The position numbers and the translations under genes were made by a program. This document shows, one piece after another, positions 54,324 through 64,000 of a stretch of DNA of 64,000 bases (position 1 is its first letter; each line of letters starts with the position of its first letter). This stretch comes from Thermothielavioides terrestris NRRL 8126 (taxonomy: Eukaryota > Ascomycota > Sordariomycetes > Sordariales > Chaetomiaceae), in assembly GCF_000226115.1 (NCBI RefSeq), contig NC_016458.1, positions 5,056,001-5,120,000 on the forward strand, given 5' to 3'. The notes under the pieces were generated by a model. That model was not told where the DNA came from, made no database searches, and was given only the letters and a program-made list of their open reading frames with translations.

Positions 54324-56394
54324 GCCAATGCTCAAAGAGCTCTCTAACCTAAATATCTAGATCTCTTATATTAAAGCTCTTTAGTATCCCCTCTCTCTTA
54401 AGGCGTATATAATATATATAACCTTGTATTATCCTTATAAACAACTGTATTTACTGTCACTAGGCCTATAACGCTCTATAAAGGTTAGAGAGTATAAAAG
54501 TAAAAAGAAAGGTTCTTCGATTCTAGGAAAACTACATTGAACTTATAAACCAACTGCTTAACCTTTATACTCTTCTTAAACGTTCGACGTTATAGAGAGC
54601 AGTCTAGATATAAATACTAAATGCTAGTAGCGTAGAGAGCAGTTTCTAATACAATGTTAGTATAAAAGCCCTCTACTATAGCAACGTTCTTCAAATAGAG
54701 GTCTATAGTTCCTTTCCCCTACTCTCTATCTAGTACCCCCTTTATAATATACTCTCCTCTTCCTAAAATAGAGAAAGTAGTAGTGCCTACTTCTATATAG
54801 TCACTATCTCCCGATAGTACAAAGGTACTAGGTACTAGGAGCTTCTTATCGTTAATAATATATAGAGTAGTATAGTTGTCGAAGAGAGTGCTCTAAGAGA
54901 GCTAGTAGATAATAGTGGTTAAGAAGACAAGTAGGTAGTAAGCTCCCTCGCCAAGGAGGCTTAGGTCGATGACGATATAGACGATCTTATTGGGGAGAGC
55001 TAAGCTAAAGCTCCTCTGCTCTATAGAGCTAGATCTATATCGCTTTTAGAGGCTCTCCTAGAGGGAATGCCACTTTAGTTCGTTAAAGCGCTCCCTAATC
55101 TCAGTAATCTACGCTTCTAAGAGCTTATAATAGCCTTTCTCTACTCTAGTAATTACCGTCTATAGAAACTAGTACTCTACTAGCTTCCATTTATACTTGC
55201 TATTAGCCTTATAGGGATATAGGTAGAGCTTCGAGCGATAAGAGCCTATATTATCTATAGAACTATTGCTTTAAGCTGCTCCTAAAGAGGTAAATACGCT
55301 ATAGCCAATCCCCTTAATAGAGGTATTATCGATCTAAATCCCAAGGCGAGCGCCTAGTTTACTAAGAGAGGAGATTAGGCGCTCCTAAGCCTCGAGTACT
55401 TCGATCTCAGAGAGCTAGTAGCGAGCCTAGTCTAGGGCGATTCGGTAGCCGACCACCTTAATAAGGTGCTTAGAAGCTTTAAGTCTAGTAACCTCTAGGA
55501 TATCGAAGCTCTTTATATATAAGTATACTTTATTCTAAGAATAGTACTATTTATATAGGTTGATACCTGTTCTATAAGCTTTTTACAAGACTGCTATATA
55601 CTATTAGGCGGCTATATCTTCTATAAGAGTATTGGTAGGCACGAGCTATTTATAGAGCTTATAGATAAGGGCCTAGGAGCTACTAAAGCTAGTGTTCGAG
55701 ATTACTATATATATAGCGTTAAGCAGAGGCTAGTAGACAAAGCGTATAATCTACTAGTTAATAAGCAAATACAACTTAACCCTACTCTTTTAGATAATAG
55801 AGATTATAAGGTAGTCCTTATATATAGCTTCGAGCTTAGTAGCAACCTCTTGTTTAATAGGAGTCGCAACTTGCTCTAGAGGGACGCCCAATGCCTTAGC
55901 ACACTTCTTATAAAGCTCTTCGATCGTATATTCCTCTATAGGGACTTTCAGTCGCTTATCCTAGGGCTCGTTAGGAGTATCTAGATCGTATTTATCCTAG
56001 ATGCCATTGCTTAGGGCTAAGATCTTAAGCTCTATAAACCACTTGGTCCAATCTATATAGGACTAGAATATAACAGTTAAGTTGCTCTCAGTAGTAGCTA
56101 TATCAAGGTATAAAGTATAAGAAAAGGAGAGAGAGAGAAAGAGCTTACTATAGGTTATTTGCTATATACAATTATAGAGCGCCTAGGCTTATAACTAATA
56201 CGCTATAGCGAGCTACAAGGTGTAGATACAACGGTAGGATCATAGTAGAGCATCGGAATACAAAGAGAGTGCGTTGTGCCAATACAAAAGAAAGCTAAGG
56301 ACTGAACAGAGCATAGTATATATACATCCAGGAGTGGGGAAACCATAGCCAGTACGTTCTACCAAGCTCTGAGCCCCTTACCCCTGACGTGACA
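54324..56394 (-). mobile_element. Second Ty1/copia remnant, LTR, gag and protease part
   Basis: The minus strand starts TGTCACGTCAGGGG at 56394, a likely 5' LTR start and the sharp right border of the AT-rich island. A gag-like frame follows (YTIEELYKKCAKALGVPLEQ near 55.9 kb, then LGARLGIQIDNTSIKGIGY). Next come protease/pre-integrase pieces (FDNYTTLYIINDKKLLVPS, SGDSDYIEVGTTTFSILGRG, FNIRDLDIQVRELFEHWR). Stops are frequent and of the C-to-T type. With 51908-53818 it forms one copia element interrupted by the solo LTR. Confidence 0.65.
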
Positions 56395-56576
56395 AGTATT
56401 TATTCATTCTGCTCTCTTCCGCCCTACAACTGCTCTGGGCAGCCTGTTGGACAATAAGATAGCAAATTGACCTCATTCTGTTCACTCCAAGCAAAGCATT
56501 GTTCAGTCGCCATGGAGTCCAGAGCCGCCTTCCAGCCCGCTAAAAGTGCCCAGCTTTCGAAGTGAGGGCCACACCA

Positions 56577-57626
56577 ATGCCCAAGCCCTCCAAAGGCCAG
56601 ATCGTCGTTCGCAATGCCGCTGTCGCCATCAACCCCGTCGATACTTACATCCAGTCCCACGGCAATCTCATGTTCACCCACCTCAAATACCCCTTCGTAC
56701 TCGGCTACGACCTGGCGGGGGAAGTCGTCCAAGTCGGCCCCGGCGTGACGCGCTTCAAGGTTGGCGACCGCTTGCTCGCATTCGGCCGGGGCGCCGACAA
56801 GGCCATCCAAGATCCCGCGCAAAGCGCCTTCCGGCAGCACACCGTTGTGTTCGAAAACCTGGCGGCGGAGCTGCCGGCCCACGTGGACTACGCCCGCGGC
56901 GCGACGCTCCCACTCGCCGTGGCCACGGCGGCGGCGGCGCTCTTCGACGAGTCCCGACTCGGCCTGCAGCTGCCGACAGAGCCGCGGCAGCCGCCCACGG
57001 GCAAGACGGTCGTCATCTGGGGTGGCTCGACCAGCGTGGGCTCCAACGCGATCCAGCTGGCCATCGCGGCCGGGTACGAGGTGTTCACGACGGCCGGGTC
57101 CAGGAACCACGAGACGATGCGCCGGCTGGGCGCCGCCGGGGTGTGGGACCACAAGAGCGGCACGGCGGCGGGCGAGATCGCGGCGGCGCTCAACGAGCAG
57201 GGCAAGACGCTCGCGGGCGTCGTGTCGATCGGGTTCGGCGCGGCCGAGCAGTGCATCCGCATCGTGGACAGGGTCCGCCGCGGCAACAAGTTCATCGCCA
57301 TGGCGACGTATCCGACGCCTGAGAAGATCCCGCAGAGCTTTGCCTTGCTCCGCGTGGGGGTACCGTATGTGTCCGCCCTGCTGTCGTACAGGATCCGCGG
57401 CGCGATGCGGGGGTTCAAGTCTGCGCTGGTGGTTGTCGATCCTATACTGTCCAATGGCCTTGCTCGTCGCATATTCCGGGATTTCTTGCCCAAGGCGCTG
57501 GAGGCGGGCAGTTATGTTCCGACTCCGGAGCCCGAGGTTGTCGGCCACGGGCTGGAATACATCCAGCCGGCCTTCGAGAAGCTGAGGAAGGGCGTGTCTG
57601 CGAAGAAGATTGTCGTCACTCTTTGA
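56577..57626 (+). CDS. MDR-family zinc-binding-type dehydrogenase / enoyl reductase
   Basis: A 349-residue frame from MPKPSKGQIVV. It has the medium-chain dehydrogenase/reductase layout: GroES-like N-terminal half (AINPVDTYIQSHG, LGYDLAGEVVQVGPGV, FKVGDRLLAFG), then a Rossmann half with the NADP-binding WGGSTSVGSNAIQLA. The structural Cys cluster of alcohol dehydrogenases is absent, as in quinone reductase and trans-acting enoyl reductase relatives. The family's first ~17 residues appear upstream as MESRAAFQPAKSAQLSK from ATG 56512, but in another frame: that frame ends in TGA at 56562 while VRATPMPKP begins in the frame of this gene. One missing base near 56560 would explain it. As written, translation must begin at 56577 or at a non-ATG codon, leaving the first beta strand off. 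Cytosolic; substrate unknown. Confidence 0.85.
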   Translation: MPKPSKGQIVVRNAAVAINPVDTYIQSHGNLMFTHLKYPFVLGYDLAGEVVQVGPGVTRFKVGDRLLAFGRGADKAIQDPAQSAFRQHTVVFENLAAELPAHVDYARGATLPLAVATAAAALFDESRLGLQLPTEPRQPPTGKTVVIWGGSTSVGSNAIQLAIAAGYEVFTTAGSRNHETMRRLGAAGVWDHKSGTAAGEIAAALNEQGKTLAGVVSIGFGAAEQCIRIVDRVRRGNKFIAMATYPTPEKIPQSFALLRVGVPYVSALLSYRIRGAMRGFKSALVVVDPILSNGLARRIFRDFLPKALEAGSYVPTPEPEVVGHGLEYIQPAFEKLRKGVSAKKIVVTL

Positions 57627-58086
57627 TGTCGTTCGTGGAGGGAGCTGGCTGTTTCGTTTGCGTATTTTGTGTTTCATCCTCATGAACTCGTTCCCTCGAG
57701 GGGGCTTTTGGTTGGATAGATAGTTTAATGGAATAATACCCGAGCTCATAGATGCCGGTAAGCAATTACTGCAAGCTGTCCCTGCTCCGTTGCCAGCGTG
57801 AGAGCATCCATCATTCTTGCTCATTTGCTCTGTCAGCTCTGGCTCAACCTCGACGAAACGCTGCCAAGAAGTGCATATACCGTATTCGGCAGGGCCGTGT
57901 CCCATGATTAATAAGGAAAGGTAAAAGCTGACGGACATACCACGAATGCGGCAGTCCCTCGGATCCTCGGGCGTCTGTGGTGACAGATATAAAGACGCGA
58001 GAATCCGCATAGTCTGCCTTCGTCTCGTCTGCATCGCATCTGCTCGTGGAAAAGCCACATCATCTTGCCGACAAGACAAACGCACC
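57627..58086. other. Intergenic region upstream of the SDR gene
   Basis: 460 bases between the MDR stop and the SDR start, both plus strand. It should hold the MDR 3' UTR and the SDR promoter. No clear TATA element or coding frame belongs to this stretch. Confidence 0.4.
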
Positions 58087-59206
58087 ATGGCTGGCACAGT
58101 CATCCTCACCGGAGCCAACGGCTCCCTGGCCCTTGGATTTATCCAGTCTCTCTTGGCCCAGTATCCTCACCACACATTGATCGCGGCCGTGCGAAATCCG
58201 TCCCCGGAGAAGGATTCCAACACGGCCCAACTCGTGCGCCTGACCTCGAAATATCCCCAGGCCAAAGTTCTGGTTGAGGCTCTCGACTTGGGCCGGCTGT
58301 CCAACGTGCGGTCCTTTGCGGAAAGCGTTTCTCGGCGGGTGTCGGCCGGTGAACTCCCGCCCATCTCGGCCATTGTCTGCAACGCCGCCACCCTCTCGCT
58401 CGAGTCCGGGCTCAAGTTCACGCCGGACGGATACGAAGCAAGCTTCCAGGTCTGCCACCTGTCACACTACCTTCTCGTGTTGAAGCTTCTCGGCAGTCTG
58501 GAACCGGACTCCGGACGCGTCGTCTTCATCGGCTCGGTCGTGCACTACCCCGAGAAGCCCAACCCGCTGTCTTCCCTGCGTCCCGGGCTCCCAGACAGCA
58601 TCGACGAGCTTGTCAAACCGCTCCCGGATAACCCCAAGCTCGTCCACGACAGAGGGTTCCAGCGCTACGGCACAGCCAAGCTCGCGAACGTCATGTTCGT
58701 AAACGACCTCAACAAGCGGCTGCTGGCGGTTCGTCAAACGTTTCCCCCCTCGTCCCCTTGCAGTTTGCATACCTCAGCCCTCCCCTTCCCCCTCCTCGCC
58801 GACCAGACAATTAGATACCCTCACCCCCCACTAACCGCCGTTCCAGGATCCCAAGCTGAGCAAAATAACCGCCACGGCCATGGACCCGGGCGGGCTGACC
58901 TCGTCGCGCGCCCAAGCGGCGCAGAAGAAATCGGTGCGCCGCCTCATGGCCACGCTCGACTTCTTCATGCCCGTGCTGAAGCACCTCACCAGCACGCTGC
59001 GCACGACCGAGGACGCGGGCCGGGACCTCGTCGCCGTGAGCGTCGGGGCTGCGTTCCGCGGCAAGAGGGGGTACTATGTCGGGCTGAGGGAGGAGGCGCC
59101 CGCGGCGGTCAGCAGGGACGAAGGGGAGCAGCGGAGGCTGTGGGAGGGGTGCTGGCGGTGGGCGGGGATGCGGGCTGAGGAGACGGCGCTGCAGGCGTGG
59201 AAGTGA
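58087..59206 (+). CDS. Short-chain dehydrogenase/reductase
   Basis: Two exons (58087-58728, 58847-59206) encode 333 residues. The start has a strong context (CACCATGG). The nucleotide-binding glycine motif is TGANGSLALG (residues 8-17), near the N-terminus as usual. CNAATLS stands at the NNAG position and YGTAK is the catalytic Tyr-x3-Lys, with Ser in VVFIGSVVH preceding it. The intron uses a GTTCGT donor and a CCAG acceptor and restores RLLADPKLSKITATAMDPGG, a typical post-catalytic segment. The C-terminus ends WRWAGMRAEETALQAWK. The fold resembles fungal ketoreductase-like SDRs that act on secondary metabolites or lipids; substrate unknown. It lies 460 bp downstream of the MDR gene on the same strand. 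Confidence 0.9.
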
Positions 59207-59499
59207 ACGGGACCCGAGCCAGCGGATTCGAGGGATCGCCCGATGTGGTGGGGCCCGTGGGCCCATTGGTGGGGAGGGTGATGGCCGTTGCCGGCTTGGG
59301 AAGTTGCAAGTCTTGGCGCGTCAGATCAGGGGAGGCGGATGCATTTGTCAGGCCAAGGATCCTGGGAGAGCTTACACTTCACGACACAGTATTCCGAAAT
59401 GCTACAAATTACTCGAGAGAGAGGTACATCCACTCATTCTCCCACCTTCCAACCGTTTACTGCTTCAACCTGTGTTGCAGCACTGCTCTGCATTTCGAC
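59207..59499. other. Intergenic spacer
   Basis: Spacer between the SDR stop and the start of the transcription-factor-domain gene. It presumably holds the 3' UTR and a short promoter. No supported feature. Confidence 0.35.
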
Positions 59500-60447
59500 A
59501 TGTCGCACAGCTTCCGCTTTATCGTCAACGTGTCGCATCCGGCGGACGCTGTATCAAGAAAATCACAGCGAAAGTCGGCCCGCTCGCACGCTGCCAGGCA
59601 GCAACACGCCAAAGCAAGGAGGCTTCGCACCATCCACTACCAGGCCAGCAAGGCGCGCCCAAACAGCGAAGCATCCGATGCAGCCGTCGAATCCGCGCCG
59701 TCAAGGGTGGTCTCAGAGTCTCCGACGCTCAGCCTGGAGCTGTCATCCAGCCGCCGAGACCCGTTCATGAGCTTCGCAAGCCCCCTCAAACCCCTCGAAC
59801 ACTTTCTTCTCGACCACTGTAAGCGCGAGACTCGCGTTTCCCAAACACCACTGTAGACTTGCTGTATTCACCAAGCACCAGTTGTGACCGCCGTCATCCC
59901 CGCGATGCGCTGCACAGAAGAAACAACCAGCTACGCCGAGGCCATGACGACATCCTGGGTTCCGTTTGCGCTGTCCGACAAATATCTCCTCAAGACCCTG
60001 TTTCTGACCGCTTGCCGGCATCTATGCCAGGTCTATCAGCAATCGAGCCGGCAACATGCCTTTTACCAAAGGGCGGTGCAATACAAGGTTGACTGCGTCC
60101 AGGCGGTCCGAAACGCCATCGCGGTTCAGACGCCGCCGTATAGCCAGGCGCTTGTCGCGACGGTGGTGATGCTGGCATTCGATGAGGTACGTTTATGAAT
60201 GTGGTGAGCGTGACTCGATTGAGGCTGGTTAGCTCACACTAAGTTTGATTAGCTCTTTGTCCGTGATCCGGCGAGGCTGGAACAACATGTGAACGGGGCA
60301 GTAAAGATGGTTGATGTTAATGGGGGGCTGCAGACGCTGGGCGTGAACGGGCTGTTGGAGCATCTTCTTGGGAGAATACGGGGCAAGGTCGAAGAGCAGC
60401 GTTTTAGGATTGGAACCGGCGTCGTACAGGCACAGCTGGACACTTGA
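59500..60447 (+). CDS. Fungal transcription-factor-domain protein without zinc cluster (short)
   Basis: Three exons (59500-59818, 59882-60186, 60253-60447) encode 272 residues. The N-terminus is MSHSFRFIVNVSHP followed by a very basic stretch (RKSQRKSARSHAARQQHAKARR) typical of the fungal TF-domain family sometimes labelled tachykinin-like/DUF3468. The first splice restores LEHFLLDHFVTAVIPAM, and the following MTTSWVPFALSDKYLLKTLFL is the characteristic start of the helical fungal_trans_2-like domain. The third exon begins LFVRDPARLEQHVNGAVKMV. At 272 residues it is shorter than the usual 400-600, so the C-terminal half may be lost. No Cys6 cluster is present, so any DNA contact would be through the basic region. 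Confidence 0.75.
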
Positions 60448-60578
60448 TGGCATTTATGACTATTAATATTCCGCCCAATGGTCATGTCCTAGGGCGGTGA
60501 CGGGCAAGCCAATGAGCAGCTCTATTCATATTTCTTCTTCATCACCCCATCCTTCAGTTCAGAGCCGCTGGAAAACCG

Positions 60579-62210
60579 TCACCGGCGGTAGTCGCGCACC
60601 ACGGCCCGCGAGAGACTCGTCAGCGCCGAGAGCGGCAACAGCGCAAGCAGTCCGAGCACAACCACGGCTCCGACCGCGGCGCCGCCCTCCGCGCCGATGC
60701 GCTTCGAGGTGGCGGTCAGGTTGCCCGCCGCAACCTCGCGCGGCCACGAGAAGAACTGGGCCTCCTCTCGCCACTGCCGGACGAGGCTGAAGTACGCCTG
60801 CGCCGTGTCGACCAGGACATGCTCAACCAGCCCGCTCAGCCCGGGCGTCTTCGTCCGGCCGCGGACGTAGTCCCACATCTCGAGCGAGGTCACTCCGGCG
60901 GCTGCCATCCCGGCGAGCAAGGCGCCTCCGTCGCGGCCGAGCGCGCTATCGATGGCGGACGCCGCCGGGTACAGGTCCTCCATGTCGAGCGCGTCCTTGG
61001 TGTCGATGATCTCCCCGATGGAAGTGGGCTCAAGCGGCGAGGTCATGGTCACTTGCCGGATGACGTCGACACCGCCGTACCGGCAGTCGAGGAGGATGAT
61101 TTCGGGCACGTGGTTGATCGGGCCGACGTTGGTGAAGAGGAAGATTTGGTGTACTTCCATGTTGTCCGCGTGCACGGGCTCATTGCCGACCTTCTTCAAG
61201 GCTTGCCAGGGCTTGAGGTTGAAGCCCTTGTCCCCGTCGACGTATGTGACGGTCTGTCTCGGCCCGTTGGTGCGCCAGTCTGTCTTGGGAGAGACGTGGA
61301 ACCGGTGTATGATGGTGTTGGGCTGGTCGGGTTCTTCTGCCGAGGCAAATTCGTGGACCTCATAACCCCAGGCCCGCTCCTCGGTGCTGTCGGTGCACTG
61401 GACGGTGACGTTTGTCGCGGCCACGATGGGCGCGTACGCCAGCACACGCCCCTGGTCGACCGGCACGTGGTAACCCCTCCGCTCCCAGGGCGCCGGCGCG
61501 ACGCCGACGCCGTGCGTGCAAATAGACGGGTAGACGGTCCTCCCGACCCGCACGCCCTGCTCGTCCCCGAAGTGGCGGGCGAGGTAGCTGTGGGTGGCCG
61601 CCAGGCCGTACGGCTTCTGCGCAACAGCGCGCTCGAACGCGCTGCGCAGCATCACGGACGACATGTCCCACGGCGTCGCGGCCGGCACGCGCGTGAGCTC
61701 GGCCGTGATGGCGGCCGTGGAGACCGCCCCAATGGGGCTCGTTGTCGCCCACGTGGCGGGGTGCATCCCCAGCAGGCTGGAGGAGAGCCCGGCGCCGGCA
61801 ATCATAGATACCAAGATGGTGCCGAGACTTATATTGCTGCCGAAGTCAAAGCCAAACCCGCTCCGTAGGCTGGATGTCGCCGAGTTGGGCGACCGGCGCA
61901 AGCCTGGGCCCGAAGTTGGCTGGGCCGCCCGCTGAAATTGCCCATTGCGGTGACGCTGGAAAGCAGCAAGAGTAATCGCTACGATGACTCCTCCGCCAAC
62001 TTGGACGGCATGGTTCCAGAGATCGGCATCATAGCGTGCCAGGCTGCGCGAGTGGCCAACGGTTCCTATGTCCTGGTAGGAAAGGTGGAGCGGAACGTCC
62101 CATGCTAGAAGCGGTTTCCTGTGTACTTGAACAGCAAAATAGATTCCGGTCAGTAGGCTGAGTAATGAGACGGCGTTCAGTGCGAAGGGCCATATGCGGG
62201 AGGCGGCCAT
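60579..62210 (-). CDS. Multi-pass membrane glycoprotein of unknown function
   Basis: One uninterrupted frame of 543 residues from ATG 62210 (MAASRIWPFALN). Hydrophobic segments lie near residues 8-28 (ALNAVSLLSLLTGIYFAV), 70-86 (GGGVIVAITLAAF), 128-150 (ISLGTILVSMIAGAGLSSSL) and near the C-terminus (AAVGAVVVLGLLALLPLSAL). The large region between the third and last helices is hydrophilic, contains potential N-glycosylation sites (NVT, NLT) and Cys, and is probably extracellular. The layout recalls fungal hypothetical membrane proteins often found near secondary-metabolite or TF genes. I do not recognise a catalytic motif. The frame is open further upstream to a TTG at 62309, but the ATG is preferred. 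It is convergent with the TF-domain gene, 131 bp away. Confidence 0.8.
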   Translation of the reverse strand: MAASRIWPFALNAVSLLSLLTGIYFAVQVHRKPLLAWDVPLHLSYQDIGTVGHSRSLARYDADLWNHAVQVGGGVIVAITLAAFQRHRNGQFQRAAQPTSGPGLRRSPNSATSSLRSGFGFDFGSNISLGTILVSMIAGAGLSSSLLGMHPATWATTSPIGAVSTAAITAELTRVPAATPWDMSSVMLRSAFERAVAQKPYGLAATHSYLARHFGDEQGVRVGRTVYPSICTHGVGVAPAPWERRGYHVPVDQGRVLAYAPIVAATNVTVQCTDSTEERAWGYEVHEFASAEEPDQPNTIIHRFHVSPKTDWRTNGPRQTVTYVDGDKGFNLKPWQALKKVGNEPVHADNMEVHQIFLFTNVGPINHVPEIILLDCRYGGVDVIRQVTMTSPLEPTSIGEIIDTKDALDMEDLYPAASAIDSALGRDGGALLAGMAAAGVTSLEMWDYVRGRTKTPGLSGLVEHVLVDTAQAYFSLVRQWREEAQFFSWPREVAAGNLTATSKRIGAEGGAAVGAVVVLGLLALLPLSALTSLSRAVVRDYRR

Positions 62211-63199
62211 TGTCTGCCTTTCCCTTCCCTTCCTGTCCAACACCGTTCTCGACTTTCGTCTCCTCGGCAAAAATTTCGTCCCATGACTCGGGCCTGCTTC
62301 GCCCGCCAAGGCACGTGATTCGGTTCTAGTGCCCCTACTAGCCTGTGTTCGCCTGCCCGTTTGTGATCACTGTTCACGGAGGATGAGGCGATCTCAAATT
62401 CCCAGTGGTGCCAGCCATCCCCTGGTTCTTGCGTTACAGTGGGTTGTGTTGGGAGACCGTTATGGCCACCCCGGGGCTCGCTCCAAGCCACGTTTACCCC
62501 TGAATGAGGACATATAGCGTGACTTTTGGATCAATGAGCATAGCTGCGCCGTGCCTGGTGGCCCGATGTGGTTTATTTTTTTTTTTTTTTTTTTTTTTTT
62601 CGATTGAGAGATGCGCCCTCTGGCGTTCCTGCCAGTTTACTGCCTGGCTCTGTAACCCGTGCCAGTGGGGATGTCGCCTCGTCTCCCTGATGCATAGTAT
62701 TCGCAGAGCCCTATCAATCGCGAGGGCTGGGAGTCACTGGTCGACGGGTATCCTGCTACGAGGGTCGAAGGACATGCGCGAGGACCAGCCGTTGGCGGGC
62801 TTTTCGGTTGGTGATGGTACAGTTTCGCACGAAAGGTTAACTGCATGCCAGGGATGAAAGGCAGGGATTCTCTTCGTTCCGTCGAACCTGCAGTGCGGCT
62901 GAGCATGTCCTGCAGGGTTTCTTGTGTTTGCTCTTTGTTCTCTCATCCCACAATTCGCCCAGTTTGCAAACAGCTTTGGCTCCAGAACGGGATGTGGGCG
63001 GGGCTCGACGTTTCCGGGTGTCAATGAAACAGGAGACGTCTGGGATGCAGACACACCCACCACGCAACCTGCCACGCGTCCCCTGCTTTGTTATCTTCTC
63101 ACCCGAATCCTCAATGGACTCAGCGCTTCCCTTGAGCTGAGCAAGACATTTCCTCTCAGATTTCAGGCAGGCCATTGTTGGCGCTCTACGGGTCATTGC
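62211..63199. other. Divergent intergenic region with a poly-T tract
   Basis: It separates the divergently transcribed membrane-protein gene (minus) and UstYa-like gene (plus), so it should hold both promoters. A run of 25 T residues lies at 62576-62600. Overlapping frames on both strands show no domain features. Confidence 0.45.
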
Positions 63200-64000
63200 A
63201 TGATGCAGGCTCTGCATTCGTCCAAAGACCCTGAGGCTGGTTCAGACGGAGGCGACGAGCCCACCCATGCTTCAAAGCCAGAGCAGACGCAACATCTGCT
63301 GGGGGCAGGACACGACGAACGAGAATGGAGTGATTACACGGGTGCGGACCTAACATTAGGACCAAGGAGGTTGTCGGGGAAACACCCCATATGGTCGGCG
63401 ATCATGTCGGTCCGATCACTCCTCGACACAGTGCTACTGCTGGTCATCCTGGGCTTGTTGCTGGATCGTGGCTGGCAGGGCCCGTCCAGGTTCGAGGTTG
63501 GAGGTGACATAACAGGATTTGGACCACAGAGTGAGCAATGGTTGTGTTGTGACCCTTGGTATCATCTGCTAACTATATGCCTACAGTATCCCAGCAAATC
63601 AAAACCTTTACGCCAGATCCTACGTTTGTCCCTGAAAACTACACCGAGTTCTTTACAGACGAAGTCAAAGCCCGGTGGCTGAGCATAGTTCCCAGTAAGC
63701 GTTTCCCATCCAGCTAGTCCACATCGCCGCTGCTGATGAGAAGACCCGAAACGCAGAGGGGCTAGGATACGTCAGAATCAACAATACTGGCGACTACAAC
63801 AACCTCCCCACTCCTCTGAAATACTACCCCGATATTCCACTTTCACAACCTCTGTCACGCACCAGCTGCATTGCTTGCACTCGATCGTTGGGGTCGTGGC
63901 GGCCTACGCGTCAGGCGAGCTCGAAAGGATGCCTCAAGACGGGCCGTGGCACATCAGCCACTGCTTCGAATACCTGCGGCAGAGCGTCATGTGCTGCGCC
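63200..64000 (+). CDS. UstYa-like (DUF3328) protein, partial at window edge, apparent frameshift
   Basis: Exons 63200-63530, 63587-63694 and 63757 to the window end. The N-terminal ~70 residues are polar, then one membrane helix (SVRSLLDTVLLLVILGLLLD), the usual type II anchor of UstYa-family proteins. The splice joins restore GDITGFGPQISQQIKTFTPD and LSIVPKGLGYVRINN. The two signature HxxHC motifs are present, HQLHC (63863-63877) and HISHC (63952-63966), the latter followed by FEYLRQSVMC. Family members carry out oxidations and ring closures in ribosomally made cyclic peptides and other fungal metabolites. The signature motifs lie one frame away from KYYPDIPLS, with no intron signal between, so one base appears to be missing near 63845. 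A second ATG is at 63203. The gene continues beyond the window. Confidence 0.8.

Noticed and set aside
56424..58118. 564-codon minus-strand frame
   Set aside because: It lies opposite the MDR gene and the start of the SDR gene; its composition (Arg/Ala/Asp-rich, no domains) is that of a shadow of GC-rich coding DNA.

Overview
The window looks like nuclear DNA of a filamentous ascomycete (Pezizomycotina, probably a Sordariomycete; this is inference). The evidence is GC-rich genes with short GT-AG introns carrying CTGAC/CTAAC branch sites, typical fungal families (Zn2Cys6 regulator, S1/P1 nuclease, UstYa-like protein, glycogen debranching enzyme), an intron-containing tRNA-Tyr, and a large AT-rich block of dead retrotransposons of the kind left by repeat-induced point mutation (RIP).

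Left arm, about 0.6-27 kb, gene-bearing. On the minus strand: an ankyrin-type protein with a fungal NACHT-associated N-terminal domain, an Rnl5/DRB0094-type RNA ligase, a DUF7726-like gene broken by one TAG, an HExxH metallopeptidase-like gene broken by one TAG, a small hypothetical protein, and the 1579-residue glycogen debranching enzyme. On the plus strand: a complete S1/P1 nuclease with all nine zinc ligands, a GMC oxidoreductase relic, an Upc2-like Zn2Cys6 regulator, a small single-pass membrane protein and tRNA-Tyr(GTA). Between about 14.1 and 18.9 kb I see no supportable gene.

Middle, about 27.1-56.4 kb, a nested retrotransposon island. It holds at least four old, stop-riddled elements: a minus-strand Ty3/gypsy (27.1-32.9 kb), a minus-strand Ty1/copia (33.1-36.0 kb), a plus-strand Ty3/gypsy with a 501-bp 5' LTR (36.0-42.5 kb), and a second minus-strand copia (51.9-56.4 kb) split by a solo LTR of the same 501-bp family. 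Inside sits a young, GC-rich, apparently intact 9433-bp Ty3/gypsy chromovirus (42475-51907) with apparently identical 594-bp LTRs. It has Gag and Pol in one frame separated by a single TAG, a likely self-priming primer-binding site, and an extra seven-exon gene on the opposite strand between pol and the 3' LTR. That antisense gene encodes a 314-residue acidic, zinc-cluster-like, coiled-coil protein and is the most unusual object in the window. The element's two flanks belong to different old elements and show no normal target-site duplication, which points to ectopic recombination.

Right arm, about 56.4-64 kb, again gene-bearing: an MDR-type oxidoreductase whose natural N-terminus is one base out of frame, an SDR reductase, a short fungal transcription-factor-domain protein, a membrane protein of unknown function (minus strand), and a UstYa-like gene that runs off the window edge and carries an apparent one-base frameshift.

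Splice sites below were worked out by hand from reading frames and GT/AG signals. Family names come from recognised motifs, not from database searches.
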